From Paralithodes platypus (lineage: Eukaryota > Arthropoda > Malacostraca > Decapoda > Lithodidae): 64,000 bases of DNA. The stretch spans positions 12,246,472 through 12,310,471 of the forward strand of contig CM064530.1 of assembly GCA_032716605.1 (NCBI GenBank). Reading direction: 5' to 3'. The stretch's first letter is position 1; each line of letters starts with the position of its first letter. A program made the translations under genes and the position numbers. The notes under the pieces are model-generated. The model saw only the letters and a program-made list of their open reading frames with translations. It had not been told where the DNA came from and did no database searches. Below are positions 44,467 to 53,808 of this stretch, piece by piece.

Positions 44467-45060
44467 TTAACACACTTTGTACCGGTGACGTCTTATTAAG
44501 GGGGGGTGACCTGTTTTTGTTCTGTCCTTTTCTATCGTTCTCTGGCTTCTATCCATTTGGCCCCATTCAGCCTACTGTTTTAAGATGTTTATCCCCATCT
44601 AGGTGTCAATTTTTTACTGGTGAGCGGTAGCGAGCAAGCATATTTTTTATTTTTGTTTGACAGCAGGCTAAATTTGTAAATTTTTCGATAGAAAACTGTC
44701 TTCGGCAAAGCCGGATTTCTTCATATAATGCTGGCTCGCTATCGCTCGCCAGGAAGAAATCGACACCTAGATGGGGATAACCGTCTTAAAATAGTTGGCT
44801 GAATGGGGCCGAATGGATACAAGACAGAGAAAGAGAGAAAAGGACAGAAATAACAAAAAGCAGGTCACCCCCCTTAATCTAATCTGCCCACTACTAATCG
44901 ACTTTATTCAGTTTAGGTAAGGTCTCCCTAGCAATTATAAGACTGCGACCTATCTTAATCAACCCTTTTAACTACCACAGATCCTTCCTAAGCCGCATAA
45001 AGTCGTCTAAATATAGCTAGTATACATGCTAACAGACGTCGCTGGTATATAAAGGGTTAA
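44467..45060. mobile_element. Family D element interrupted by a family B element
   Basis: The left part is 44467-44499 (TTAACACACTTTGTACCGGT, then 'gacgtcttattaa') and the right part 44874-45060 ('ttaatctaatctgcccact' to AAAGGGTTAA). Removing 44496-44877 and one TTAA gives an ordinary family D element of about 212 bp. Confidence 0.85.
44496..44877. mobile_element. Family B TTAA foldback element, complete
   Basis: It is 382 bp. The two halves are inverted repeats almost throughout: TTAAGGGGGGGTGACCTGTT against AGCAGGTCACCCCCCTTAA; 'ccatttggccccattcagcc' against 'ggctgaatggggccgaatgg'; GGTGAGCGGTAGCGAGC against GCTCGCTATCGCTCGCC. The transcript would fold into a hairpin of about 180 bp. Confidence 0.88.
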
Positions 45061-45117
45061 TTTATGACAGCAAACTTATTTCCGAGGAAGAAAGAAGTGA
45101 TGCCAAGTCTGATTGCC

Positions 45118-45568
45118 GATTGCCGACGAGCGAGTTTCGTTCTATAAGGAAGTTGGAGCTGTAAACATCGATATTAAACAGAAATGCAATAATAATGTAG
45201 GTTTCTGATGGATAAAAAGTATGTTGAATTGGGTTTTGTGTATTTATAAAAGCACTACAACCGCAATTTAGGTACTAATTTTGTTAATTATCGATGTTTA
45301 CAGCTCCAACTTCCTTATACACCGAAACTCCCAAGTGGTCCATTGCCGACTTGCGAGTTTCGTTCTATAAGGAAGTTGGAGCTGTAGACATCGATATTTA
45401 ACATAATTAACAGGTAAAAAACGGTCGTAGTCCATTATATAAATACATTAAACCCAATTCAACATACCATTTACCCATCAAAAACGTACATTACTCTTGC
45501 ATTTCTGTTTAATATCAATGTTCACGGCTCCAACTTCCTTATAGCCTGAAACTCGCAAGTTGTCAATT
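45118..45568. mobile_element. Family E foldback elements, two in tandem
   Basis: Each copy is about 220 bp, with arms of about 50 bp starting GCGAGTTTCGTTCTATAAGG and AAGTTGGAGCTGTANACATC, and the inverse at the other end. Copy 1 ends near 45345 and copy 2 starts at once, in reverse relative arrangement of the centre. A third copy is at 55550-55777. Confidence 0.85.
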
Positions 45569-45692
45569 ACTACATAGGCGTCCCATCGTCAACAAGCACA
45601 CTATAGTCTGTTTCTTTTCAACTGACGGTAAATTGCAAAGTTCCCATCAAGATTTCTCAGATATTATGCAGATTTGGTAGTGAAATCTGTTG

Positions 45693-45917
45693 TTAAAGCC
45701 GGTATCACACGAGAGCTTTTAGAGTCAACATTCGATGATCAACATTTTTCTGGCCACATTTCTAGAATATTTTGCACTTGTATCGGAAACTAGACTGATG
45801 GTAGATGAATTTAGGTAACCGAAATACTCTAAATGTTTACCGGTACCTCATAAGCTGCCAGACCAGTGTTGAGGATAAATGTTGAGTGAAAAAGCGCTCG
45901 TGTGATACCGGCTTTAA
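45693..45917. mobile_element. Family C TTAA element, complete
   Basis: It lies between TTAA at 45693-45696 and 45914-45917, with termini AAAGCCGGTATCACACGAGA and its inverse. Confidence 0.88.
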
Positions 45918-46059
45918 TTATGAAAACATGGTACTAATGTGAAGCGGAGACAATAGTAGTTTCTTATTCTTCCTTTAGTTACCCCGAGAAATCAGTTGTT
46001 AAGGGATTCAATTTCCCGCCAGATGAAATGAAACCGAGTATAGGTTTTCATCGCCATCA

Positions 46060-46226
46060 TTGTTTCATAATCATCATCATCATCATTATTTGTCATCATT
46101 ATCATCATTATTATTCATCATTATTTTTCATCATTCATCGTCATCATTATTATTTTTCATCATTATTATTTATCATTATTCATCATAATTATTTTTCATC
46201 ATCATCATCATTACTTTTCTATATCT

Positions 46227-46269
<43 letters not shown>

Positions 46270-46440
46270 CCAGGATGATCAAAACTTTAGAGCCAAACAT
46301 TTTCAAGTGGTAATTAAGTTGGCAGACAAAGTTGGAATGACTCGGCTGATTTGCTCGGTAATGTGAAGTGCATGTGTGTGTGTGGGGGGGGGGGGGGGGG
46401 GGGGGGGAATTTACATCAATGTTTTTTTTTTTTTTTTTTT
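46060..46440. repeat. (ATC)n-rich, poly-T, poly-G and poly-T cluster
   Basis: There are ATC/ATT repeats at 46065-46215, poly-T at 46230-46265, poly-G at 46384-46407 and poly-T at 46421-46440. The open frames over this are artefacts. Confidence 0.9.
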
Positions 46441-46476
46441 CACATGACTTGCAACTCTTATCGTCAAGTCTGTGGG

Positions 46477-46565
46477 TTAAGGGGGGATGGGCGTCTTTAT
46501 TTCATCATTTATATAATTCTAATTTCATCATTTCGTTTAGTTTCTTCCCTAGACCTCCATCAAGC
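46477..46565. mobile_element. Family A left-end fragment
   Basis: TTAAGGGGGGATGGGCGTCT leads through 'cttccctagacctccatcaagctta'. It is cut at the point where the family B element begins. Confidence 0.7.
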
Positions 46566-46950
46566 TTAAGGAGGGTGACCTGTTTTTTTGTTCTCTCCTT
46601 TTCTATCTTGTTCTGGCTTTTATCCATTTGGCCCCATTCAGCCTACTGTTATAAGACGTTTATTCCCATCCAGGTGTACAATTTTTTACTGGTGAGCGGT
46701 AGCGAGCCAGCATATTTTTTATTTTTGTTTGACAGCAGGCTAAATTTGTACATTTGTCGATAGAAAAATTTCTCCGGCGAAGCCGGATTTCTTCATGAAA
46801 TGCTGGCTCGCTATCGCTCGCCAGGAAGAAATCGACACCTAGATGGGGATAAATATCTTAAAATAGTTGGCTGAATGGGGCCGAATGGATACAAGCCAGA
46901 GAAGGAGAGAAAAGGACAGAAATAACAAAAAGCAGGTCACCCCCCCTTAA
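46566..46950. mobile_element. Family B TTAA foldback element, complete
   Basis: It is 385 bp, opening TTAAGGAGGGTGACCTGTTT and closing CAGGTCACCCCCCCTTAA. It has the same arms as 44496-44877. Confidence 0.88.
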
Positions 46951-46973
46951 CAAGGGTTTAGTGAGATCGTATT

Positions 46974-47072
46974 TACCCCTTTGAGTCCTAGAGGTATATT
47001 TTAAGCTAAACCAAATCATCTAATGGTAATTAGATTATGATGAAAATAACGTCACCGTGCTGAAGGGGTTAA
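46974..47072. mobile_element. Family D remnant, internally deleted
   Basis: It opens 'tttacccctttgagtcctag' and closes CACCGTGCTGAAGGGGTTAA. At about 100 bp it lacks the middle of the element. It shares TTAA with the next element. Confidence 0.7.
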
Positions 47073-47437
47073 GGAGAGATGGGTCGTTTTTCTGGTCCCT
47101 TTTCTCCCTCGTGTTTAGCCCCATTGTTTTTGAGATTTTAAGACGTTCGGCCCATTAGTTTGGCGATTTTAAGACCTTTCGTCCCATTTCGTTGTCAATT
47201 TTAAGACCTTTCGTGCTATTTAGGTGTCGATTTTGCTCTGGTAGCGAGCCTGTAATTTTGGAGGAACCGGGACACTTATCTACCGGAAAAATGTACCAAT
47301 ATATCTAGAAGGGGAATCTTGGGGATGTTTTTTTTTTTTTTTTTTTTTTTAAAGTTTGGTGGATGTCTGGGGAAGAAACTAAAAAAATAATACAAAAATA
47401 AAATAGTCGACCAAAAAATATTCCCGTTCCCCATAAA
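47069..47437. mobile_element. Family A element
   Basis: It opens TTAAGGAGAGATGGGTCG. The landmark is reduced to GGTAGCGAGCC and a T-run is expanded at 47330-47351. The right end has decayed (CCGTTCCCCATAAA). Confidence 0.82.
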
Positions 47438-47589
47438 GGTGGATATTTGTCAGCAACTGTTGATCCGCTGTTAAATTAAGGGGACCACCTCGCCTTTCTT
47501 TATCTCTCTCTCTCTCTTTAGAGAAACTAAAGAAAAACGAAATATATCAATGAAATAACGTTCCATTAATTAAAGTCTGACATTATTAT

Positions 47590-47712
47590 TTATTTATTTT
47601 TTTCCCCGACCTAAGTTCTCTGGACCAACTGCTGCTGAAGAGTAATATTGCCCAGCGAATAATATCCCGGGGCAAGTGTTGGTCTGGGTAAACAGTTTTG
47701 TCAGCGATGTTT
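47590..47712 (+). repeat. Locus repeat, copy 1
   Basis: It contains 'cgaataatatcccggggcaag' and 'ggtctgggtaaacagttttg' and ends 'cagcgatgtttaa'. Related copies are at 49115-49268 and 49980-50112. A family A element follows at its TTAA. At 47474 a TTAAGGGGACCACCTCG motif may be another element end. Confidence 0.75.
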
Positions 47713-47736
47713 AAGGGGGGTAGTGGTTATATTTTG

Positions 47737-47795
<59 letters not shown>

Positions 47796-48110
47796 TATTT
47801 CTTTCTTTATTTATTTATTTATTTATTTTTTTTTTTGCTCGCTAGACCTCCATTAAGCATAAAATAATGTGTACAGTTCTCGGTAAAAAATTTCCCGGCC
47901 GAAGGGCGATTCCTACTATATAGGTTTCAGGCTCGCTATCGCTCGCCAGGAAAAAATCAACACCAAAATGGCACAAAATGTGTAAATATTGACAAAGAAA
48001 TGGGGTGAAAGGTCTCAAAATCGTCATACTAATGAGGTGAACGTCTTAAAATCTCATAACTAATGGGGCTAATCATGAGGGACAAGAGGGTCCAGAAAAA
48101 CCTTAATACT
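47709..48110. mobile_element. Family A element, 'GTAGTG' subtype
   Basis: It opens TTAAGGGGGGTAGTGGTTAT, followed by an expanded TA run at 47743-47791 and TTTA repeats. The landmark is GCTCGCTATCGCTCGCC. The right end has decayed near 48105. Confidence 0.8.
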
Positions 48111-48118
48111 TCTCCTCG

Positions 48119-48310
48119 TTAGCCTTGGTCGGCAACCCATCTAGGGGACACAACCTTATAATAATCCGGGTGAATGGGACTCGTCAGCCTTGGTCGGCAA
48201 CCCATCTAGGGGAAACAACTTTATAAAAAACGGGTGGATGGGACTCGTCAGTCTTGGTCGGCAACCTGTCTAGGGGAGTAAACCTTATATAAATCCGTAC
48301 TGGGTGAAGC
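48119..48310. repeat. Tandem repeat of about 65 bp, three copies
   Basis: The unit has 'agccttggtcggcaacccat', 'ctaggggacacaacctta' and 'gggtgaatgggactcg'. The third copy is more diverged. An inverted relative is at 50612-50655. The segment 48310-48500 shows no gene. Confidence 0.85.
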
Positions 48311-48507
48311 AGGTTCGTGGATGTGCTAGCCGTACAGGGCCTCGGAGTTAGACGGACCCTATATTGAGTGTTAAATCCTGAAAATCCTTCACTAAACTGG
48401 CATGGGTTGTCCCTCTTACATGGGATAGGTCCACTTGGGGGCATTTTGTGTATGGCCACCCTCATTAAGGGGCGTAAGGCGTCCGGCAATAGATAGATAG
48501 AATCCCC

Positions 48508-49081
48508 CTAACCCCTTCATTACCGGTGATGTCCTTGGGTTATATTCTGGCGACTATTAGACGCTTTTATTCAGTGTAAGTAGGGCTTCGAACTACCGGT
48601 ATCTTAATTAAGGGGAGGCTGACCGTTTGTTTGGTCTATTAATTAATTTATTTATATATTTTATTTAGTTTCCTCCCTAGACCTCCATCAAGGTTAGAAA
48701 AACACCCCCTAGACCCCCCTTCAAGATAAATTTGTACATTTTTCGGTAGAAAAATGTCCCGACCGAAGGCCGGTTCCTCTTAAAATTGCAGGCTCGCTAA
48801 CGCTCGCCAGGAAATAATCGACACCTAAATGGCACGAAAGGTCTTAAAATTGACAATGAAATGGGGCGAAAGGTCTTAAAATCGCCAAGTAATGGGCCGA
48901 ACGTCTTATAATCTCAAAACTAGTGGGGCTAAACATGAGGGAAAAAGTGATCCAGAAAAACGGTCTGCCTCCCCTCAACCCTTTTACCTACCCTATATCT
49001 ATCCTAAGCTTCATAAAATCGTCTAAATGTAGCCGATAAAAAAAAAAAAAAAAAAAACGTCGCCGGTACAGAAGGGGTTAA
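48508..49081. mobile_element. Family D element interrupted by a family A element
   Basis: The left part (48508-48611) opens CTAACCCCTTCATTACCGGT. The right part (48975-49081) includes 'acctaccctatatctatcct' and closes CGCCGGTACAGAAGGGGTTAA, with an A-run at 49037-49057. Removal of the insert leaves a normal family D element. Confidence 0.82.
48608..48978. mobile_element. Family A element, 'GACCG' subtype
   Basis: It is 371 bp, opening TTAAGGGGAGGCTGACCGTT and closing CGGTCTGCCTCCCCTCAA, where one TTAA has mutated to TCAA. It is very similar to 43255-43625. Confidence 0.87.
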
Positions 49082-49114
49082 CTCAGATTTGTTGTTATAT
49101 ATATATTTATTTAT

Positions 49115-49268
49115 TTATTTTTTATCCCAGGGCCCCCCCCCCCCCCCCACCCCCACCCCCACACGGCATAACTTTTGAGGAGTTTGTAATATTGGCGCCG
49201 CGAATAATATCCCCGGGCAAGTTAGTGTTTGTTTGGTCTGGGTAAACAGTTTTCTCAGTCATGTTTAA
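49115..49268 (+). repeat. Locus repeat, copy 2
   Basis: It has a C-run (49132-49150), 'cggcataacttttgaggag', 'gccgcgaataatatccccgg', 'tctgggtaaacagttttctc' and 'agtcatgtttaa'. A family A element of another subtype follows at the same TTAA position as in copy 1. Confidence 0.78.
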
Positions 49269-49600
49269 GGGGAGGTTTTTAGTGTGTTTCCTAGACTTCC
49301 ATCAAGCTTGAAATTACACCCCCTTGAGCCCCTTTCAAGATAAATTTGTACATTTTTCGGTAGAAAAATGTCCCGGCTAAAAGCCGGTTCCTCTTAAATA
49401 ACAGGCTCGCTATCGCTCGCCAGGATAAAATCGACACCTAAATGGCATGAAAGGTCTTAAAATTGATAGAAATGGGTCGAAAGTTCTTAAAATAGTCAAA
49501 ATAATGGGGCGAACGTCTTAAAATTAGAAAAGCAATGGGGCTAAACATGAGGGAGAAAGGAGTCAAGAAAAAAATCCCTCAAGTGGAGACCTCCCCTTAA
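49265..49600. mobile_element. Family A TTAA element, complete
   Basis: It is 336 bp, opening TTAAGGGGAGGTTTTTAGTG and closing GGAGACCTCCCCTTAA. It is very similar to 20976-21310. It shares its right TTAA with the next copy. Confidence 0.88.
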
Positions 49601-49975
49601 GGCGGGTAGTGGCTATTGCTTGGTATATATATATTTATATATTTATTAGTTTGCTCGCTACTGTAGACCTCCATCAAGCTTAGAAATAAAAAAAAACACC
49701 CCGTAGATCGCCATCGAGATTTATGTGTACATTTTTCGGTAGAAAAATGTCCTGGCCGGAGGCCGCTTCCTACTAGGTTACAGGCTCGCTATCGCTCGCC
49801 AGGAAAAAAAACCCCACCTAAATGGCACGAAATGTGTTAATATTGAGGCGAAAGGTCTCAAAATCGCCAAAGTAACGAGGTGAACGTCTTCAAATCTCAT
49901 AATTAATGGGGCCTAATCATAAGGATCAAGAGGGTCCAGAAAAATCTAGTACTTCCCCTAAACTCTGACTTTTTT
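49597..49975. mobile_element. Family A element, 'GTAGTG' subtype
   Basis: It opens TTAAGGCGGGTAGTGGCTAT, carries GGCTCGCTATCGCTCGCC, and ends 'ctagtacttcccctaa'. It lies head-to-tail with the previous copy. Confidence 0.85.
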
Positions 49976-49979
49976 TTAT

Positions 49980-50112
49980 AAATTTTCTTTTTATATCCCA
50001 GGCCCCACACGACACAACTTTTGAGGAGGAGTAATATTGGTGCCGCGAATAATATCCCCGGGCAAAATGTTTGGTCTGGGTAAACAGTTTGTCTCAGCGA
50101 TGTTTATAACCC
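49980..50112 (+). repeat. Locus repeat, copy 3 (no insertion)
   Basis: It has 'acgacacaacttttgagga', 'gccgcgaataatatccccgg', 'ggtctgggtaaacagtttg' and 'cagcgatgtttataacc'. The TTAA of copies 1 and 2 reads TTATAA here and no element follows. The stretch 50113-50610 shows no gene. Confidence 0.72.
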
Positions 50113-50611
50113 CTTCCGTATATATATATACATATATACAAAACATATAAAAATGTAAACTGCATTAATGGCATAGCTTATGCCGCTACCTACTCACTAA
50201 TATCATTATTGAATGAGACCTCCACAGCTCTTCCTAACAGTCTCTCTTTCATGCTAAAAGTGATTACTTTACTTCAGTTCGTGACATATTGTCAAACACA
50301 TCCAATCTGCACAAGTAGTAGTCAACTTGAAAGTCTGCCATCTTTAGTGCATCCCCATCATTGCCTTCATTGTTGTCTCCTGATGATTATATTGTTACAT
50401 TTTGACTGCAAACTCAGTTGAACTACCAATCAGGTTAACAATGAAGATTATCAGATTCCAATGTTCAGCAAAATTGCTTTCAGATCAAGTAATGTTGAGC
50501 ATTAACTGAACGAGTTGGATCCCTATGGTTATCTGTTATATAGTTCACCACCTGCAAGTCACATCGATTAGCGTGTCGCCCATCGGTAATTTGTTTAAGG
50601 TTTATTCACCT

Positions 50612-50830
50612 AGATGGGTTGCCCACCAAGGCTAATGAGTCCCATCCACTCGGAAACACCCCTATCAGATATCAGGGTGAACACTAACACCAGAGACAAC
50701 CCTATCACATCATAGGGGAAGATTGGAGGAGGGGATTTACACGAACTCCTCAGGGGAGCTCAGGAACCCTGACTCATACATCAGGGGAAAGAGGGTCTAG
50801 GTTGTGCCATTCAGGGCTGGACTGGTTATT
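50612..50830. repeat. Inverted relative of the 48119 repeat
   Basis: 'tagatgggttgcccaccaag' and 'gctaatgagtcccatccac' are the inverse of the 65-bp unit at 48119. The sequence to 50830 has several 'caggggA' motifs but no gene. Confidence 0.6.
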
Positions 50831-50929
50831 TTAAGAAGAGGACTCCCCCCCCCCCCCCACACTATGAAGGGGACCCCAGTGCGCAAGAGAGCCATAACCT
50901 TTTAGGTATGTTTCCGTTTTTCTTCAAAA

Positions 50930-51270
50930 AAGGTTTCAAAGATCCTAGCTCCAAAATTAAGTGCTGCATTTAGTGTTGCTATGAAATCAGGCTATATTCC
51001 TTCTTATTGGAGAGTGGCAAGCATAATTCCTATTCCAAAACGCTCTGCATCACCGTCTGCTTCTAATTATCGGCCTATTTCCATTACTCCTATACTGTCT
51101 AAGGGTTTTGAACTGCTAATATCATCTTACCTATTCAAGTCCTTAGAACATTCCAAACTCTTACCGCCTTGTCAATTTGCGCATTAAAAAAATCTTGGTA
51201 CACTCGGATACCATAGTCTCTAGCCCACTCATAAGAATTCGTGGACCCCCTAAGTTTTAGCCTTAGATGA
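50930..51270 (+). pseudogene. LINE reverse transcriptase fragment (I/Jockey type)
   Basis: The frame 50981-51187 reads MKSGYIPSYWRVASIIPIPK, then SNYRPISITPILSKGFELLI and LLPPCQFAH. This is RT block 1-2 (W-R-x-A-x-I-x-P-I-x-K and N-Y-R-P-I-S). A stop and frame change follow (NLGT, then ALDEY). It is truncated on both sides. Confidence 0.8.
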
Positions 51271-51475
51271 ATATAATAAAATTGATATTTTGGGGGATTA
51301 CCTTTGATTGAAAATTAACTTTTGAAAGCCATATATGTTCTTTAGTCTCCTCCAATAGATTACTACTATGGAGACATAACTTACTAAAATAGAAAAAATT
51401 ATAGTAATAAATAAATAAATAATAGATACATAAATACAAATTTCCCCTTAACCCCACAATAGTGCATCCACTAAC

Positions 51476-51553
51476 CTGCGGCAGTGAGCACACGGCGGCC
51501 ACGGACCAAGCGAAGGACAGCATCATCTTCCCCCGCCTCTGGGCATCGTTCAC
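51476..51553 (-). CDS. Neuropeptide GPCR, exon with TM4
   Basis: It is 78 bp and exactly 26 codons, flanked by CCCCCCAG and GTTAGTGG, phase 0 on both sides. The peptide VNDAQRRGKMMLSFAWSVAA ends VCSLPQ. N-D-A-Q-R-R-G-K is the second intracellular loop next to the DRY region, followed by TM4 with its invariant Trp. It joins directly to SVIFH of the TM5 exon. The exons for the N-terminus to TM3 are not visible in 51554-64000. Confidence 0.85.
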
Positions 51554-51722
51554 CTGGGGGGGAGGGGGAAACAACACACGGGGTCAGTCTGGGAGGGCGG
51601 TACAGTGTTTATGGCATTGGTGGTGAGGTGTGGGGGGTTTGTAGCTGATTTTGTACTAGGTTACACACATATACTTTCTCTCTCTCTCTCTCAAACATAC
51701 ATGCAACACACACACACACACA

Positions 51723-51759
<37 letters not shown>

Positions 51760-51955
51760 GAGAGAGAGAGAGAGTGAGAGTGGGTATGAATTCCCTGGCT
51801 TTTATGGAAGGTGATTACTAACACTAGGCACTCTCTTCTGGTGTATTGAAATGTAAAACGTTAGACAGTATGGCTCATTTCCTCACACACATTTTCGTTT
51901 CATTATTTGTTTTATGGTTTGAGGTGGTTTGCATTGCTGAATATACAACACATAT
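51554..51955. other. Intron or upstream sequence with CT/CA/GA microsatellites
   Basis: A mixed CT, CA and GAGA run lies at 51675-51778. It produces false frames on both strands. I find no exon. Confidence 0.6.
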
Positions 51956-52174
51956 TTAACCCCTTCCATAACGGCTACATATTTGTAACTATATTCTGGC
52001 TGTTATTAAGCGACGTTTTTCAGTTTTAAAGGGACCTCCAGCAATTAACAGGCTTCGAACGATCTCACTTAATTAGCCCTTTTTACTACCACAGATCCTT
52101 CTTAAACTGCCCACAATCGTCTAAATATAGCCAGAATAAAATGTATAAGACGTCGCCGGTACATACATGGTTAA
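51956..52174. mobile_element. Family D TTAA element, complete
   Basis: It is 219 bp, opening TTAACCCCTTCCATAACGGC and closing GACGTCGCCGGTACATACATGGTTAA, with the inner motifs shared with 31098-31304. Confidence 0.85.
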
Positions 52175-52253
52175 CTCATGATTAATTGGTATCACAATAG
52201 CACTTTCTTTTAATTCAAATAAATACACAACTGTTGCCTGTCAGCTTTTGATT

Positions 52254-52564
52254 TAAGGGTGGATTTAAGGGTATTTAGTTGTTCATTTATGTATTTCTTT
52301 CATTATTATTATTATTTTTTTTTTTTAGTTTCCTCCCTAGACCTCCAAGGCCAAGAAGAACCGAAGGCCGGTTTCTCTTAAATTACAGGCTCGCTATCCC
52401 TCGCCAGGAAAAAATCGACATCTAAATGGCACGAAAGGTCTTAGAATGGACAACGAAATGGGGCGGAAGGTGTTAAAATTGCCAAACTAGTGGGTCGAAT
52501 GTCTTATAATCTCAAAACAAATGGGAGAAAGGGGACCAAATATACCCAGCCCACCTCCCCTTAA
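52254..52564. mobile_element. Family A element, internally deleted
   Basis: It begins at TTAAGGGTGGATTTAAGGGT and ends CCACCTCCCCTTAA. Between 'agacctcca' and 'accgaaggccgg' about 70 bases with the ACATTTTT hairpin are missing. Confidence 0.8.
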
Positions 52565-52901
52565 TTCCTCAAGGTTAGCATAATACCAAAGACAAAAATT
52601 ATTGGATATTAATGTATGCAAAGCTCCTATGTATAAGCACATTATGTCGGCGGCCTGTGTTTTGTATATTATCCTGGCAAAAAAACAAAAAACAAAAAAC
52701 AAAAATAAAAAAACTTGTGATCCGCTTATAATATTGGCCTTTGAATAACCAGCAAGTCTGAGCCAAGGACAGGGGAGACCGAAGAAAAGTATATAATTAT
52801 GAAGAAATATATATATATATATACTGTGTATGCATAAACTGCATTTAGTCTGAGTCGTGGTTATAAAATTAATATATAAATATGAAGAGTAATAATAATG
52901 A

Positions 52902-52963
<62 letters not shown>

Positions 52964-53158
52964 ATAATAATAATAACTATAACGATAATAATTATAATAA
53001 TATGTGTTTATAATAACACTACACATATTGAGACTATGGTTCCGATAATATAGTCCTATATATTTCCAAAGCGCCAATTAACTAAAAGAATCACTAAAGT
53101 CTGCTAGTATTACTAACTGATGATCAATTGAATTCCTTTGCATGTGATTTATCGATTT
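52565..53158. other. Non-coding, with an (ACT)n run
   Basis: (ACT)n lies at 52892-52962, flanked by (AAT)n. I see no exon. Confidence 0.75.
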
Positions 53159-53445
53159 TTAAGAGGACAGTGAATATTTTTGGGGTCCATGTATATATAT
53201 AATATATATTCATCTATTTTGTGTTAGTTTCCTCCCTAGACCTCCATTAAAGAAAGCAAACAAAAATCCATTAGATCCCCCTTCGATATTAATTAGTACA
53301 TTTTTTGGTAGAAAAATGTCACGGCCGAAGGCCGGTTCCTCCACAATTACAGGCTCGCTATTGCTCGCCAGGATAAAATCGACACTTAAAGGCCACGAAA
53401 AGTCTTAATATTGACAAAGAAATAGGGCGAAACGTCTTAAAAATG
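53159..53445. mobile_element. Family A element, right end lost
   Basis: It opens TTAAGAGGACAGTGAATATT, has the hairpins and CTCGCTATTGCTCGCC, and fades at 'acgtcttaaaaatgaaaaat'. The segment 53446-53808 has a TATG run and no gene. Confidence 0.75.
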
Positions 53446-53808
53446 AAAAATATGATGCTGTTGTGTGTCTCTGCGTCATATTATTGGCAGGTTTTCAGAA
53501 TTACCAACATATTTCGCTAGAAAATCTTGGTAATAGTCGACTAATCAGGATGGTGAGATAGCAATTTACCATCAGCTGAAAAAACACACTATAATGCTTG
53601 GATTACATGTATGTATGTATGTATATACTCAGGCACATACCTCATTGCTGGGGATGTCTGACACGAGACAAAGCCCGAACAGAAACAATATTTAAAGTTC
53701 CTATTCTCAGGGTCCGGGACCACTTTCGCGTTCTCTCGCCCGTTTCTCTGTCTCGTCGAGTAGGAGAATTATACAAGGAGAGGAGGATTTAGGGCGAATT
53801 ATTATAAG

